From positions 248,001 to 312,000 of the forward strand of contig NZ_CP015992.1 of NCBI RefSeq assembly GCF_001708505.1: a stretch of 64,000 nucleotides of DNA. Reading direction: 5' to 3'. Positions 35,005 through 42,902 of the stretch are shown in pieces (within the stretch, counting starts at the first letter, position 1; each line of letters opens with the position of its first letter). The translations under genes and the position numbers were made by a program. The stretch is from Pseudomonas sp. TCU-HL1 (GTDB lineage: Bacteria > Pseudomonadota > Gammaproteobacteria > Pseudomonadales > Pseudomonadaceae). Under the pieces are notes generated by a model. The model did no database searches. It was not told the origin of the DNA and saw only the letters and a list, made by a program, of their open reading frames with translations.

Positions 35005-36033
35005 ATGACCGATCCCGCCACCTTCGCTCCACTCACCCATTCCGCGACCCTGCGCCGCTTGCTCTACGAGGCGTTGGCGGACCTGGGGCAGGACCCCGGA
35101 CAGATCTATTTCGGCGTCAGCCAGCATCGGCGCCTGGGGCCGCCGACGCTGGAAGGCCGTCTGCGCCATGACGACGCTCCACAGTTCTGGCTGAGCGCCG
35201 ATACGCTGATCGGCGACCCCGACATCGGCCTGCACCTGGGGGAGGTGATGAAACCGCGCCTGCTTGATGTCGTCGGCTATCTGCTGCTGGCCAGTCGCGA
35301 CCTTGGCGAGGCACTGACGAGCTTCCTGCGCTTCCAGCACATCCTGTCCGGCGGTTTCGTTGCCCAGCTGCGGACCGAGGGGCCGCAGGCGCGGCTGGTG
35401 ATTGACCTCAACTACCTGGGTTTTTCGTCCTTGCGCCAGCAGATGGAGTGCCTGGCGCTCCTGTTCACCAAGCTGCTGGGCTTCATTACCGACGACGAGT
35501 TCCGCCTGGAGGGCGTTCAGTTCCGCCATCCCCGGCCGGCACGGGTGAGCGAGCACGTGCGGCTGTTCGGCCTGTTGCCGGCGTTCGGCTGTGAACACGA
35601 TGCGCTGCTGTTTCCGGCCGCGCTGTTGAAGCGCCCGTCACGTACGGCCAACCCGGACTTGCATCAGGTGCTCTGGCAGCACGCCGAGGCGCAGTTGACG
35701 GCACTGGCGGGTAATGACCTGCTCAATCGGCTGCGCTATCTGCTGGGTGTCCGCCTGGGCCGGGCCGACTGCTCGATGGACGCCTGTGCCGCCGAGCTGG
35801 GCATGAGCGCCGGAGCCTTGCAGCGCGCCCTGGCCGAGCAGGGCAGCAACTTGCGGCGCATACGCGAGGCAGTGCAACAGGTGCGGGCGGTGGAGCTGCT
35901 GCGGGACGGCAAGGCGCTGCGCGAGGTGGCGCGGGACTGTGGCTTCTCAGAGCTGTCGCCGTTTTATCGGGCCTTCCGGCGCTGGTATGGCATGCCGCCG
36001 GAGGTCTATCGGGAGCGCATTCGAATCAGCTAG
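35005..36033 (+). CDS. AraC-family transcriptional regulator
   Basis: A 342-residue regulator. Residues about 25-215 form the arabinose-binding-type N-terminal domain common to OruR/ArgR-like pseudomonad regulators (FWLSADTLIGDPDIGLHLGE). The C-terminal AraC DNA-binding domain covers about 240-340, with two helix-turn-helix units; the second has CGFSELSPFYRAFRRWYG. Start ATG at 35005 is preferred to an upstream GTG because a gtggag site then lies correctly placed. It is divergent from hacB and probably regulates it. The stop overlaps the convergent DUF6436 gene by four bases. Confidence 0.88.
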   Translation: MTDPATFAPLTHSATLRRLLYEALADLGQDPGQIYFGVSQHRRLGPPTLEGRLRHDDAPQFWLSADTLIGDPDIGLHLGEVMKPRLLDVVGYLLLASRDLGEALTSFLRFQHILSGGFVAQLRTEGPQARLVIDLNYLGFSSLRQQMECLALLFTKLLGFITDDEFRLEGVQFRHPRPARVSEHVRLFGLLPAFGCEHDALLFPAALLKRPSRTANPDLHQVLWQHAEAQLTALAGNDLLNRLRYLLGVRLGRADCSMDACAAELGMSAGALQRALAEQGSNLRRIREAVQQVRAVELLRDGKALREVARDCGFSELSPFYRAFRRWYGMPPEVYRERIRIS

Positions 36034-36605
36034 GACGGCTCTCGCCAGGCACAGAAACAGCCCGCCGCCAGCGTGCTGCCGGCGCTGACCGTGCGGTTGC
36101 CGATCAGGGCTTCGAGAATCGGCTCGATGAAGCTGTTGGCCGAGTTGCATACGGCGCCCTCGCTGTAGGGGCCGAAGTAGGCCAGGCGACCGTCGCGGTC
36201 CCAGATGCCCACGGCAGGCACCGCGGGCAGCTGCTCGGCACCGGGTACCTCGCTCAATGGTTGCAGCGCCTCCAGGCCGGGCGGTAGCTGGCCCTTGCTG
36301 CCGGCTTTTTGCAGGGCATAGAAGGCGACGCCCTGCGCGGCGAAGCGCTGGATCAGTTCGGCCAGATGCTGCTGGTTGCCGGCATTGCAGGGGCAGGCAG
36401 GGTCCCAGAAATGCACCAGACGAATCGGCCCCGCCCCGGCGAGATTGTCCGGGAGACGCAGTTGCTCACCGGAAAAGACCGTGGCCTGGGCATTGAAGGG
36501 GCGGATGTAGCGCGACTCATACCAGCGCAGGGCCAGCAGGATGGCGCTGGCGCAGGCGAGCAGGACGAGGCCGGTGATGAAGGTATTGGGTCTGGGGGCG
36601 CGCAT
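36030..36605 (-). CDS. Thioredoxin-fold membrane protein (DUF6436-like)
   Basis: A 191-residue protein with one N-terminal membrane helix (residues about 9-27) and a periplasmic domain. HFWDPACPCN (residues 65-74) sits exactly where thioredoxin-like proteins have the active CxxC, but here the cysteines are Cys71-Pro-Cys73, a CxC arrangement. The later segment VPAVGIWDRDGRLAYFGPYSEG looks like the cis-Pro and last strand of the fold. It may be a redox protein or a derivative of one. It overlaps the end of the AraC gene. Confidence 0.75.
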   Translation of the reverse strand: MRAPRPNTFITGLVLLACASAILLALRWYESRYIRPFNAQATVFSGEQLRLPDNLAGAGPIRLVHFWDPACPCNAGNQQHLAELIQRFAAQGVAFYALQKAGSKGQLPPGLEALQPLSEVPGAEQLPAVPAVGIWDRDGRLAYFGPYSEGAVCNSANSFIEPILEALIGNRTVSAGSTLAAGCFCAWREPS

Positions 36606-36725
36606 GATGGAGGGCCTGTGCGGGGCGCGTAGCTTGCCACGTTGCGCCGGGCAGCAGAATATTGGCAGCCGGCCAGGGACCCAGGCGGTCCTGTGGATAT
36701 CTTTGCTCCATCCAGGGAAAGCCCG

Positions 36726-37667
36726 ATGCCAGACCCGTTACAGCCCGACCTCCTGCGCTCCCTGTTGCGACCCTTGGCCGCAGGCGCTGCGGACTTGCGC
36801 CAGGCGCAGAGCTATCGCGCGTTCTACCGGCTGGATTTCGCTGTGCGCTACCCGGGCCTTTACACCCGCCTGGGTTGTGTCGAGGCGGCTGGGTACACGC
36901 TGGTCACGCAGCTCTGGCTGCCGCCCGCGCCGCGCGCCAGCCTGGTGATGCTGCACGGTTACTACGACCATATGGGCCTCTACGGCCATCTGGTGGATTG
37001 GGCGCTGGGCATGGGATTCGCGGTCATTGCGTGCGACCTGCCCGGCCACGGGCTCTCCAGCGGCGCACGAGCCAGCATCGGTGACTTCGCCGAGTACCAG
37101 TCTGCGCTCGATGCATTGCTGGGCGAGGCCGCCTCCCTCGATCTGCCGAAGCCCTGGCACCTGGCCGGGCAAAGTACCGGCGGCGCCATCCTGCTCGATT
37201 ACCTGCTGAATGGGACGCCGTGCCCGGGGCTGGGCGAGACGCTGCTCTTCGCCCCGCTGGTACGGCCACGCGCCTGGGGCTGGTCGAAGTTCAGCTACCA
37301 GTTGATGCGGCACTTCGTCGAAGTCATTCCCCGGCGTTTCAGCGTCAACTCTGGCGATGCCGGGTTCATCGAGTTCGTCCACCACCAGGACCCCCTGCAG
37401 CCGCAGACCCTGCCCACTGCCTGGGTCGGCGCCCTGGCGCGCTGGGTGCCGCGTATCGAGAAGGCGCAGCGCTGCAACCGCCGGCCCCTGGTCATCCAGG
37501 GAGATGGCGACATGACGGTGGACTGGCGGCACAACCTCGGGGTGCTGGCCGAGAAGTTCGACCAGCCGGAGGTGCTGATGCTGGAAGGCGCCGGGCACCA
37601 CCTGGTGAATGAGCTGCCGGCGTATCGGGAGCGGTACTTCGGGTTCTTGCGGGAGCGGCTGGGCTAG
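36726..37667 (+). CDS. Alpha/beta hydrolase, lysophospholipase/monoglyceride-lipase type
   Basis: A 313-residue serine hydrolase. The oxyanion segment is MLHGYYDHMGLYGHL, the nucleophile Ser is in GQSTGGA, the acid is the Asp in IQGDGDMTVDW, and the His is in GAGHHLVNE. The CDLPGHGLSSG loop is typical of monoacylglycerol-lipase-like hydrolases (Hydrolase_4). No signal peptide, so it is probably cytoplasmic. Start ATG at 36726 (MPDPLQPDL) is chosen over an upstream extension for lack of family fit. The substrate is not known; the position matches PAO1 PA0308. Confidence 0.85.
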   Translation: MPDPLQPDLLRSLLRPLAAGAADLRQAQSYRAFYRLDFAVRYPGLYTRLGCVEAAGYTLVTQLWLPPAPRASLVMLHGYYDHMGLYGHLVDWALGMGFAVIACDLPGHGLSSGARASIGDFAEYQSALDALLGEAASLDLPKPWHLAGQSTGGAILLDYLLNGTPCPGLGETLLFAPLVRPRAWGWSKFSYQLMRHFVEVIPRRFSVNSGDAGFIEFVHHQDPLQPQTLPTAWVGALARWVPRIEKAQRCNRRPLVIQGDGDMTVDWRHNLGVLAEKFDQPEVLMLEGAGHHLVNELPAYRERYFGFLRERLG

Positions 37668-37673
37668 ATCCGA

Positions 37674-37767
37674 AGGTTGGTGCCGAGCCCGCGAGGCCCA
37701 ACAGGCTATGGCCAGGCCGCAACGTGAACTTTACGCAGCCCTGTTGGGCTTCGCTCAGCGCCAACCT
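37674..37767. repeat. Inverted REP-like repeat pair
   Basis: aggttgg at 37674 and ccaacct ending at 37767 are the outer arms, and gcccaacag (37696-37704) and ctgttgggc (37741-37749) the inner arms, of a 94-base foldback. The two halves are imperfect inverted copies of one unit of about 32 bases. It fills the convergent gap between the hydrolase and the next minus-strand gene. Confidence 0.65.
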
Positions 37768-37793
37768 ACGGTCGATCGAGGGCTTGGTACCGT

Positions 37794-38561
37794 TCACATT
37801 CCTTGCTGCGCCGGCGCCAGGATGGAAGCGTCCTGGCCTACCGCAAGGCCGGCGCGTATGGCGGCCAGGGCTGCCTGGTAATAGGCCTTGCCGTCGGCGG
37901 ACTGGGCGAAGGTGACGAACTCTTCCAGCTCCGGATCGGACAGCTCGCGATAGACGTAGAGCAGGGTGTTATCCAGGTCGTTGCCGATCTGTTCCATCAG
38001 GCGCTGGCGCTGGCCATCGATCATGCCTTGGGCCTGTCCGCCGCCCAGCAGGCCGGGAAGCATCTGGCTCAGGCTGTCGGCGGCGACGCCGGCCAGGGCC
38101 AGGCTGACTTCGGCGCCGGCTTCGCGGGCCGGGAGCGCCTGGGCCAGGTGGCGAATCAGCAACCGCCGGGTGGCATCGGCTTCGATGCGGGGCAGGCCGT
38201 TGGCGTGCTTTGCCAGTTGGTCGCGGCGAGTGGCCAGGGTTTCGGCCGCGATGATCTTGCGCCCCAGTGCCGACTGGAAGAAGGCCAGGGCGGGGCGCGG
38301 GTCGTTCAACTGGCCACGCAGGGCGGTCTGGGCGCGCTGGTCGATGGCCTGGGGCTGGAAGCGCCGGTTGCTGTTGTCCACCAGGGCCTGGTAGACCGCC
38401 GGCGGCAGGGTTTTCTGGTAGCGCTGCTGGGCCGCCGTGAGGGCGTCGTTGAAGTGCGCACGCTGCTCCGGCCAACCGGCCGCCTGGTAAAGGTTGGCGT
38501 GATCGTCGGCCAGGGCGGGCAAACCGAAGAGGAGGAGGGTGACGGCGAAGAGCAGGCGCAT
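37794..38561 (-). CDS. Exported hypothetical protein (DUF2059-like C-terminus)
   Basis: A 255-residue protein with a cleavable signal peptide (MRLLFAVTLLLFGLPALA, cleavage near residue 18). The rest is predicted helical. The C-terminal ELSDPELEEFVTFAQSADGKAYYQAA resembles the DUF2059 helical domain by its alternating Asp/Glu and aromatic pattern; the N-terminal half has no recognised domain. The start at 38561 is chosen because the signal peptide begins there and a caaggag site precedes it. Function unknown. Confidence 0.75.
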   Translation of the reverse strand: MRLLFAVTLLLFGLPALADDHANLYQAAGWPEQRAHFNDALTAAQQRYQKTLPPAVYQALVDNSNRRFQPQAIDQRAQTALRGQLNDPRPALAFFQSALGRKIIAAETLATRRDQLAKHANGLPRIEADATRRLLIRHLAQALPAREAGAEVSLALAGVAADSLSQMLPGLLGGGQAQGMIDGQRQRLMEQIGNDLDNTLLYVYRELSDPELEEFVTFAQSADGKAYYQAALAAIRAGLAVGQDASILAPAQQGM

Positions 38562-38765
38562 GAAATCTCCTTGATGACGCAGTCCGCTGTTCATATCGGA
38601 CCCACGCGTACGGCATCGGTTCGGCGGGGGAAAGCGGTGGCGGGCGGGTAGAGCGGGGTTGAGCGTGCGGCTATTCTCTGCGGACTCGGGCTTTATTGTC
38701 GAGGTGTCGGAAACTTCGTTAGTCGGTATAAGAAGGTTCTTGTTCGCTGGTAAGATTTCGCAACC

Positions 38766-39383
38766 ATGCACCTACCCGCGACCGCCCCTTTGCTCACCCC
38801 CATTCCTGATGACCTGGCCCGCCAGGGCTGGTCCCACCAGCGCTTCGCACTGCCTGCCGAACTCACCGCCGCGTTGGCCGAGGAGTGCCGGGCCCGCGCC
38901 GCCTCCGGGCGCCTGGCGCAGGCATCCGTGGGCCGCGGCGAAGGGCAGCAGATCCGCGAAGGGGTACGGGGCGACCGCATCCATTGGCTGGAGCCCGGCC
39001 AGTCGTGTGCCAGCGATACCTTTCTGGCGCTGATGGACGAGCTGCGCCAGCAGCTCAATCGCGAGCTGTTCCTTGGGCTGGAAGACTTCGAGTGCCACTT
39101 CGCCCTCTATCCGCCAGGCGCTTTTTATCAGAAGCACCTGGACCGTTTCCGTGATGACGATCGCCGTGCAGTGTCGGTGGTGACCTACCTGAATGCCGAC
39201 TGGCAGCCGGAGCAGGGCGGCGCCCTGCGTCTGCATCTGGACGAGGGCGAGCGAGACATTCCGCCCGAAGGCGGCAGTGTAGTGGCATTCCTGTCTGCGG
39301 AACTGCCCCACGAGGTACTGCCGGCCAGTCGCGAGCGGCTGTCTCTGGCAGGGTGGTTCCGGCGGCGCGGTGGCGCGTTCTGA
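38766..39383 (+). CDS. 2-oxoglutarate/Fe(II)-dependent oxygenase (prolyl-4-hydroxylase type)
   Basis: A 205-residue double-stranded beta-helix oxygenase. Iron ligands are His124 and Asp126 (KHLDRF) and His182 (LPHEV), and Arg191 is placed to hold 2-oxoglutarate. The fold and length fit the bacterial P4H-like group, including the YPPGAFYQKH approach to the first ligand. Such enzymes hydroxylate proteins (for example translation factors), but the target here is unknown. PAO1 PA0310 is the corresponding gene by position. Confidence 0.87.
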   Translation: MHLPATAPLLTPIPDDLARQGWSHQRFALPAELTAALAEECRARAASGRLAQASVGRGEGQQIREGVRGDRIHWLEPGQSCASDTFLALMDELRQQLNRELFLGLEDFECHFALYPPGAFYQKHLDRFRDDDRRAVSVVTYLNADWQPEQGGALRLHLDEGERDIPPEGGSVVAFLSAELPHEVLPASRERLSLAGWFRRRGGAF

Positions 39384-39393
39384 CGTCCGGGGC

Positions 39394-39951
39394 TCAGTGG
39401 CCCCAGACTCGGAAATTTCCGCGTAAATCGGTGATGTCGCGGATTTCCAGGCTGCCGAGCCTGCTGTCGCCGATGTGCATGTCGGCCGCCACCCGTACGC
39501 GGATGCGCTGGGCTGGAATGAAGCTGGCCTGCAGTTGTTCGTTGATGGTCGTCAGGTCGGGCAGTTCCAGGCGGATTTGCTGGGTGCCCGAAGCGGACTT
39601 GACCACATCCAGCTTGAGGGTCGGCTGGTCGGCGCCCAGTGCCGGCACGGTCAGGCCCAGTTGTGCCGGGCCGAGGGCAAAGCTGCCGCCGCTGCCGTTG
39701 GGGCAGTCACCGGGTTTGATGCAGCCGTTGTCGACGCGAACGTTGCGTAGCGACAGGCTGCCGCCATCGTCGGTCCAGCGGATGCTGTCGATGCGCGCCA
39801 TGACATCCAGGCGCAGGTTGATCCCGGCCTGGCCGCTGATCTGGCTGAGGGCCTGGTTGTCCAGGGATTCCAGGGCCGCCTGGCTGGTACCGCTGAGCAG
39901 GGCGGTGCCGCAGGCCAGTGCGAGGCGGAGGTTGTTTGTTGTTCTGGGCAT
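39394..39951 (-). CDS. Secreted DUF6160-type protein
   Basis: A 185-residue protein with a signal peptide (MPRTTNNLRLALACGTALLSGTSQA, given as residues 1-25). The mature N-terminus ALESLDNQALSQISGQAGI is the hallmark of a Pseudomonas/Acinetobacter group of surface-associated filament-like proteins. The rest is beta-rich and contains a Cys-x4-Cys pair (GCIKPGDC). Start ATG at 39951 follows an aggagcg site; a 15-residue extension upstream is out of place. Function unknown; surface localisation is inferred from the signal peptide and the N-terminal motif. Confidence 0.75.
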   Translation of the reverse strand: MPRTTNNLRLALACGTALLSGTSQAALESLDNQALSQISGQAGINLRLDVMARIDSIRWTDDGGSLSLRNVRVDNGCIKPGDCPNGSGGSFALGPAQLGLTVPALGADQPTLKLDVVKSASGTQQIRLELPDLTTINEQLQASFIPAQRIRVRVAADMHIGDSRLGSLEIRDITDLRGNFRVWGH

Positions 39952-40175
39952 GGCACGCTCCTGTGCGGTTGGCGCACAGAGTCTGGCGGGCGGCATGGCC
40001 GTCAGCCAGTGGCACTGGGCGTTTCCCGCCTAAGGATGGGGACGGCCGTCGACGTCCTTTGCGACTGGCCTGGCAGTTTTCCGACCGGCGCCCTACCTTC
40101 GATCAGGCCTCGGTTCGCGCCGACGTCCGAGGTGTTACTCGGGGTGCCGGGTTCGGTGCCCCTTTGGAGAGCAAG

Positions 40176-40667
40176 ATGCAGAAGATCCTGGTCAGCCGTT
40201 GCCTGCTCGGACAGCGGGTGCGATATGACGGCGGTGCCCACGGGCCGTTCGACCTGCTGGAGCGCTGGCAGGCAGAGGGCCGCATCGTGCCGCTTTGCCC
40301 GGAAGTGGCTGGTGGCCTGCCGACGCCACGGCCCCCTGCGGAAATTCCCGGTGGCCGGGGCGCGGGTGTGCTAGATGGCGAGCTGCCGGTTCGCACCGAC
40401 GAGGGGCAGGATGTGACCGAAGCGTTCCTCGCCGGAGCGCGTATTGCCCTTGATCTGGTGGCCGCCCACGGCATCCGTATTGCCCTGCTCAAGGCGCGCA
40501 GCCCGTCCTGCGGCAACCGCGAGAACTACGACGGCACCTTCAGCGGTATCCGCATCGCCGGGGAGGGCGTGACCGCTGCGGCATTGCGTCGTGCCGGGGT
40601 CGAGGTGTTCAGCGAGGAGGAGCTGGCCGAGGCGGCGGCGCGCCTGGCCGAGCTGGGCGACGATTGA
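40176..40667 (+). CDS. DUF523 family protein
   Basis: A 163-residue protein with the complete DUF523 signature: an opening SRCLLG cysteine motif, LCPEVAGGLPTPRPPAE, and SPSCGNRENYDGTF, giving three conserved cysteines that look like a metal or cluster site. A standalone DUF523 has no established activity; related domains occur fused to DUF1722. It begins after 224 bases of gene-free leader in the divergent gap with the DUF6160 gene, and it converges with the binding-protein gene three bases away. Confidence 0.85.
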   Translation: MQKILVSRCLLGQRVRYDGGAHGPFDLLERWQAEGRIVPLCPEVAGGLPTPRPPAEIPGGRGAGVLDGELPVRTDEGQDVTEAFLAGARIALDLVAAHGIRIALLKARSPSCGNRENYDGTFSGIRIAGEGVTAAALRRAGVEVFSEEELAEAAARLAELGDD

Positions 40668-40670
40668 GGT

Positions 40671-41213
40671 TTAGCGCGAGGCTGCAACCGGTGGTTGGCT
40701 GAGGTCCTTGCCCAGCCACTGCTCCGACAGCGAGCCCAGTCGGCTTTCGGCCTTGAGCTTGGCCAGGGCGCGATTGAGGCTGTCGCGGAAGGCCGGGTTG
40801 CCCTTCTGGAAGGGAATGGCGAGCGGTTGGACCACGCCGTTATCGCCTTCGGCCTCAGCCAGCGGGAAGGCATAGGGTTCGCTGTACTCCAGGCTGGCGT
40901 GCGCGTCACCCTGGGGCGCTTGGCTGAACTGATCCAGCGCGATGTCGTAGCGGCCGGTTTCCAGGCCGTCGAGCAGTTTGCCGTCCTCGTCCACCACGAA
41001 GTCCGCTTCTACATTCAGCTCTGCCGCCAGGGCACGTCCCAGTTCCACTTCGAAGCCGGTCAGCTTGCCGTCCTGGCGGTAGCTGTAGGGCGGGCTGTTA
41101 TCCTCCAGGGCGATGCGCAGGCTGCCGCGTTCCCAGACGTCGTCGAGCAGTTCCGCCTGGGCCAGAGGGGTTAGCAGGGCGATCAGGGCGGGCAGGCAGT
41201 ACAGCGGACGCAT
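40671..41213 (-). CDS. Single-lobe amino-acid-binding-protein-like protein, orphan
   Basis: A 180-residue exported protein (signal peptide to about residue 20) related to family-3 amino-acid-binding proteins such as cystine-binding FliY. The N-terminal lobe 1 half (GSLRIALEDNSPPYSY, GKLTGFEVELGRALA, GRYDIALDQ, SEPYAF) and the C-terminal lobe 1 half (PFQKGNPAFRDSLNRAL, SLSEQWLG) are present, but the middle segment of about 70-80 residues that forms lobe 2 and the hinge is absent. Typical members have about 250-260 residues. No permease or ATPase gene is next to it. It may be a degenerate binding protein or a repurposed sensor-like domain. It lies downstream of serA. Confidence 0.8.
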   Translation of the reverse strand: MRPLYCLPALIALLTPLAQAELLDDVWERGSLRIALEDNSPPYSYRQDGKLTGFEVELGRALAAELNVEADFVVDEDGKLLDGLETGRYDIALDQFSQAPQGDAHASLEYSEPYAFPLAEAEGDNGVVQPLAIPFQKGNPAFRDSLNRALAKLKAESRLGSLSEQWLGKDLSQPPVAASR

Positions 41214-41423
41214 GGGGGACTTCCTCGTTTCGTTATGGTTTCTTCGGCTGGCGCAGGTGGAGCGCCTTGCTCGGACAGCAAGTGAACCGCTCTGGTTGCA
41301 TCGAGTCTGGTGCGTGGCTCACAAAAACAGGGAGAGGTATTGCGAAGGTTGCAGCTTGTCCAGACCTTGGCGCGTGGGCTGTCCGCGAGCCGGCTGAACG
41401 TCAAGTAAAGACGCTGGACACGA

Positions 41424-41449
41424 AAAAGGGAGGCCGAGGCCTCCCTTTT
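41424..41449. terminator. Bidirectional-looking terminator after serA
   Basis: A perfect 11-bp stem (41424-41434 with 41439-41449) with a cgag loop is flanked by A residues on one side and T residues on the other. It lies 37 bases past the serA stop and should end the serA transcript. The 210 bases from here to the binding-protein start (41214-41423) hold no gene. Confidence 0.85.
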
Positions 41450-41485
41450 CCCAACGCAGTATCGCCGACGCGCAGCAGCCCCGTC

Positions 41486-42715
41486 TTAGAAGAGGACGCG
41501 GCTGCGGATCGTGCCATGCACGTGCTGCAGCTTTTCGAGGGCAAGGTCCGAGTAATCGGCATCGACATCGATCACCACGTAGCCGACTTTTTCGTCGGTC
41601 TGCAGGTACTGGCCGGAGATGTTGATGCCGTTGTCGGCAAACACCTTGTTGATCTCGCTCATCACGCCCGGCACGTTCTCGTGGATGTGCAGCAGGCGGT
41701 GTTTGCCCGGGTGGGACGGCAGGGCCACTTCCGGGAAGTTCACGGAGGAGACTGAGGTGCCGTTGTCGCTGTACTTGACCAGCTTCTCGGCCACTTCCAG
41801 GCCGATGTTGGCCTGGGCCTCGGCGGTGGAACCACCGATGTGCGGGGTCAGGATCACGCGGTCCAGGCCACGCAGCGGGCTCTCGAACTCTTCGTCGTTG
41901 GACTTGGGCTCGACCGGGAACACGTCGATGGCGGCGCCGATCAGGTGCTCATCCTTGATGGCTTCGGCCAGGGCGTCCAGCTTGACCACGGTGCCGCGCG
42001 CGGCGTTGATCAGGATGCCGCCCGGCTTGATGGCGCGGATTTCCTTCTCGCCGATCATCCACTGGGTGGAGGGCAGCTCGGGCACGTGCAGGGACACGAT
42101 GTCGGACATGCCCAGCAGCTCGTGCAGGTTGCCCACCTGGGTGGCGTTGCCCAGCGGCAGCTTGGTCACGGTGTCATAGAAGAACACCTGCATGCCCAGC
42201 GCTTCGGCCAGGACGGACAGTTGGGTGCCGATGGAGCCGTAGCCGACGATGCCCAGCTTCTTACCGCGGATTTCGAAGGAGTTGGCAGCGGACTTGATCC
42301 AGCCACCGCGGTGGCAGGACGCGTTTTTCTCCGGAATCCCGCGCAGTAGCAGGATGGCCTCGGCCAGTACCAGCTCGGCGACCGAGCGGGTGTTGGAATA
42401 GGGCGCGTTGAACACCGCGATACCGCGCTCGCGGGCGGCACTGAGGTTGACCTGGTTGGTACCGATGCAGAAGCAGCCGACGGCGATGAGCTTCTTGGCG
42501 CAGTCGAACACCTCGTCGGTGAGCTGAGTGCGCGAGCGGATGCCGATGAAATGCACGTCGGCGATCTTTTCCTTCAGTTCGTCACCCGAGAGCGCGCCCT
42601 TGAGGTACTCGATGTTGGTGTAACCGGCGGCCTTCAGGGTGTCCACGGCGTTCTGGTGGACGCCTTCGAGGAGAAGGAACTTGATCTTGCTCTTTTCGAG
42701 AGAGGTCTTGCTCAT
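41486..42715 (-). CDS. serA: D-3-phosphoglycerate dehydrogenase SerA
   Basis: A 409-residue NAD-dependent enzyme for the first step of serine synthesis. The NAD-binding loop is LGIVGYGSIGTQLSVLAE-like (residues about 160-176), the catalytic Arg, Glu and His lie in GVNAARGTVV-, VFPVEP- and LTPHIGGSTAEAQ-type segments, and residues about 337-409 form the ACT domain that binds serine for feedback inhibition. SerA of this type can also reduce 2-oxoglutarate to D-2-hydroxyglutarate. It is divergent from the gene that removes that product. Confidence 0.95.
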   Translation of the reverse strand: MSKTSLEKSKIKFLLLEGVHQNAVDTLKAAGYTNIEYLKGALSGDELKEKIADVHFIGIRSRTQLTDEVFDCAKKLIAVGCFCIGTNQVNLSAARERGIAVFNAPYSNTRSVAELVLAEAILLLRGIPEKNASCHRGGWIKSAANSFEIRGKKLGIVGYGSIGTQLSVLAEALGMQVFFYDTVTKLPLGNATQVGNLHELLGMSDIVSLHVPELPSTQWMIGEKEIRAIKPGGILINAARGTVVKLDALAEAIKDEHLIGAAIDVFPVEPKSNDEEFESPLRGLDRVILTPHIGGSTAEAQANIGLEVAEKLVKYSDNGTSVSSVNFPEVALPSHPGKHRLLHIHENVPGVMSEINKVFADNGINISGQYLQTDEKVGYVVIDVDADYSDLALEKLQHVHGTIRSRVLF

Positions 42716-42902
42716 CTGCGTACCTATGTATCCCGGTAAAAATGACAGAAGCGGGCCGTGGGGGGACTTGGCTGCTACCCGGAAAATCGGCTGGAGAGCG
42801 CGATTCGCGGGGTGCGTATGCTAGCATGATCTCCTTTTTCCTTGCTCGGTTGCGACCTGAATCGTTCTCAGGGCGACCATGAATGATTTGAGAGTTCCGC
42901 TG

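Noticed and set aside
40671..41213. The binding-protein gene as a frameshifted pseudogene
   Set aside because: The frame, signal peptide and both halves of lobe 1 are intact, so a clean in-frame loss of lobe 2 is more likely than decay.
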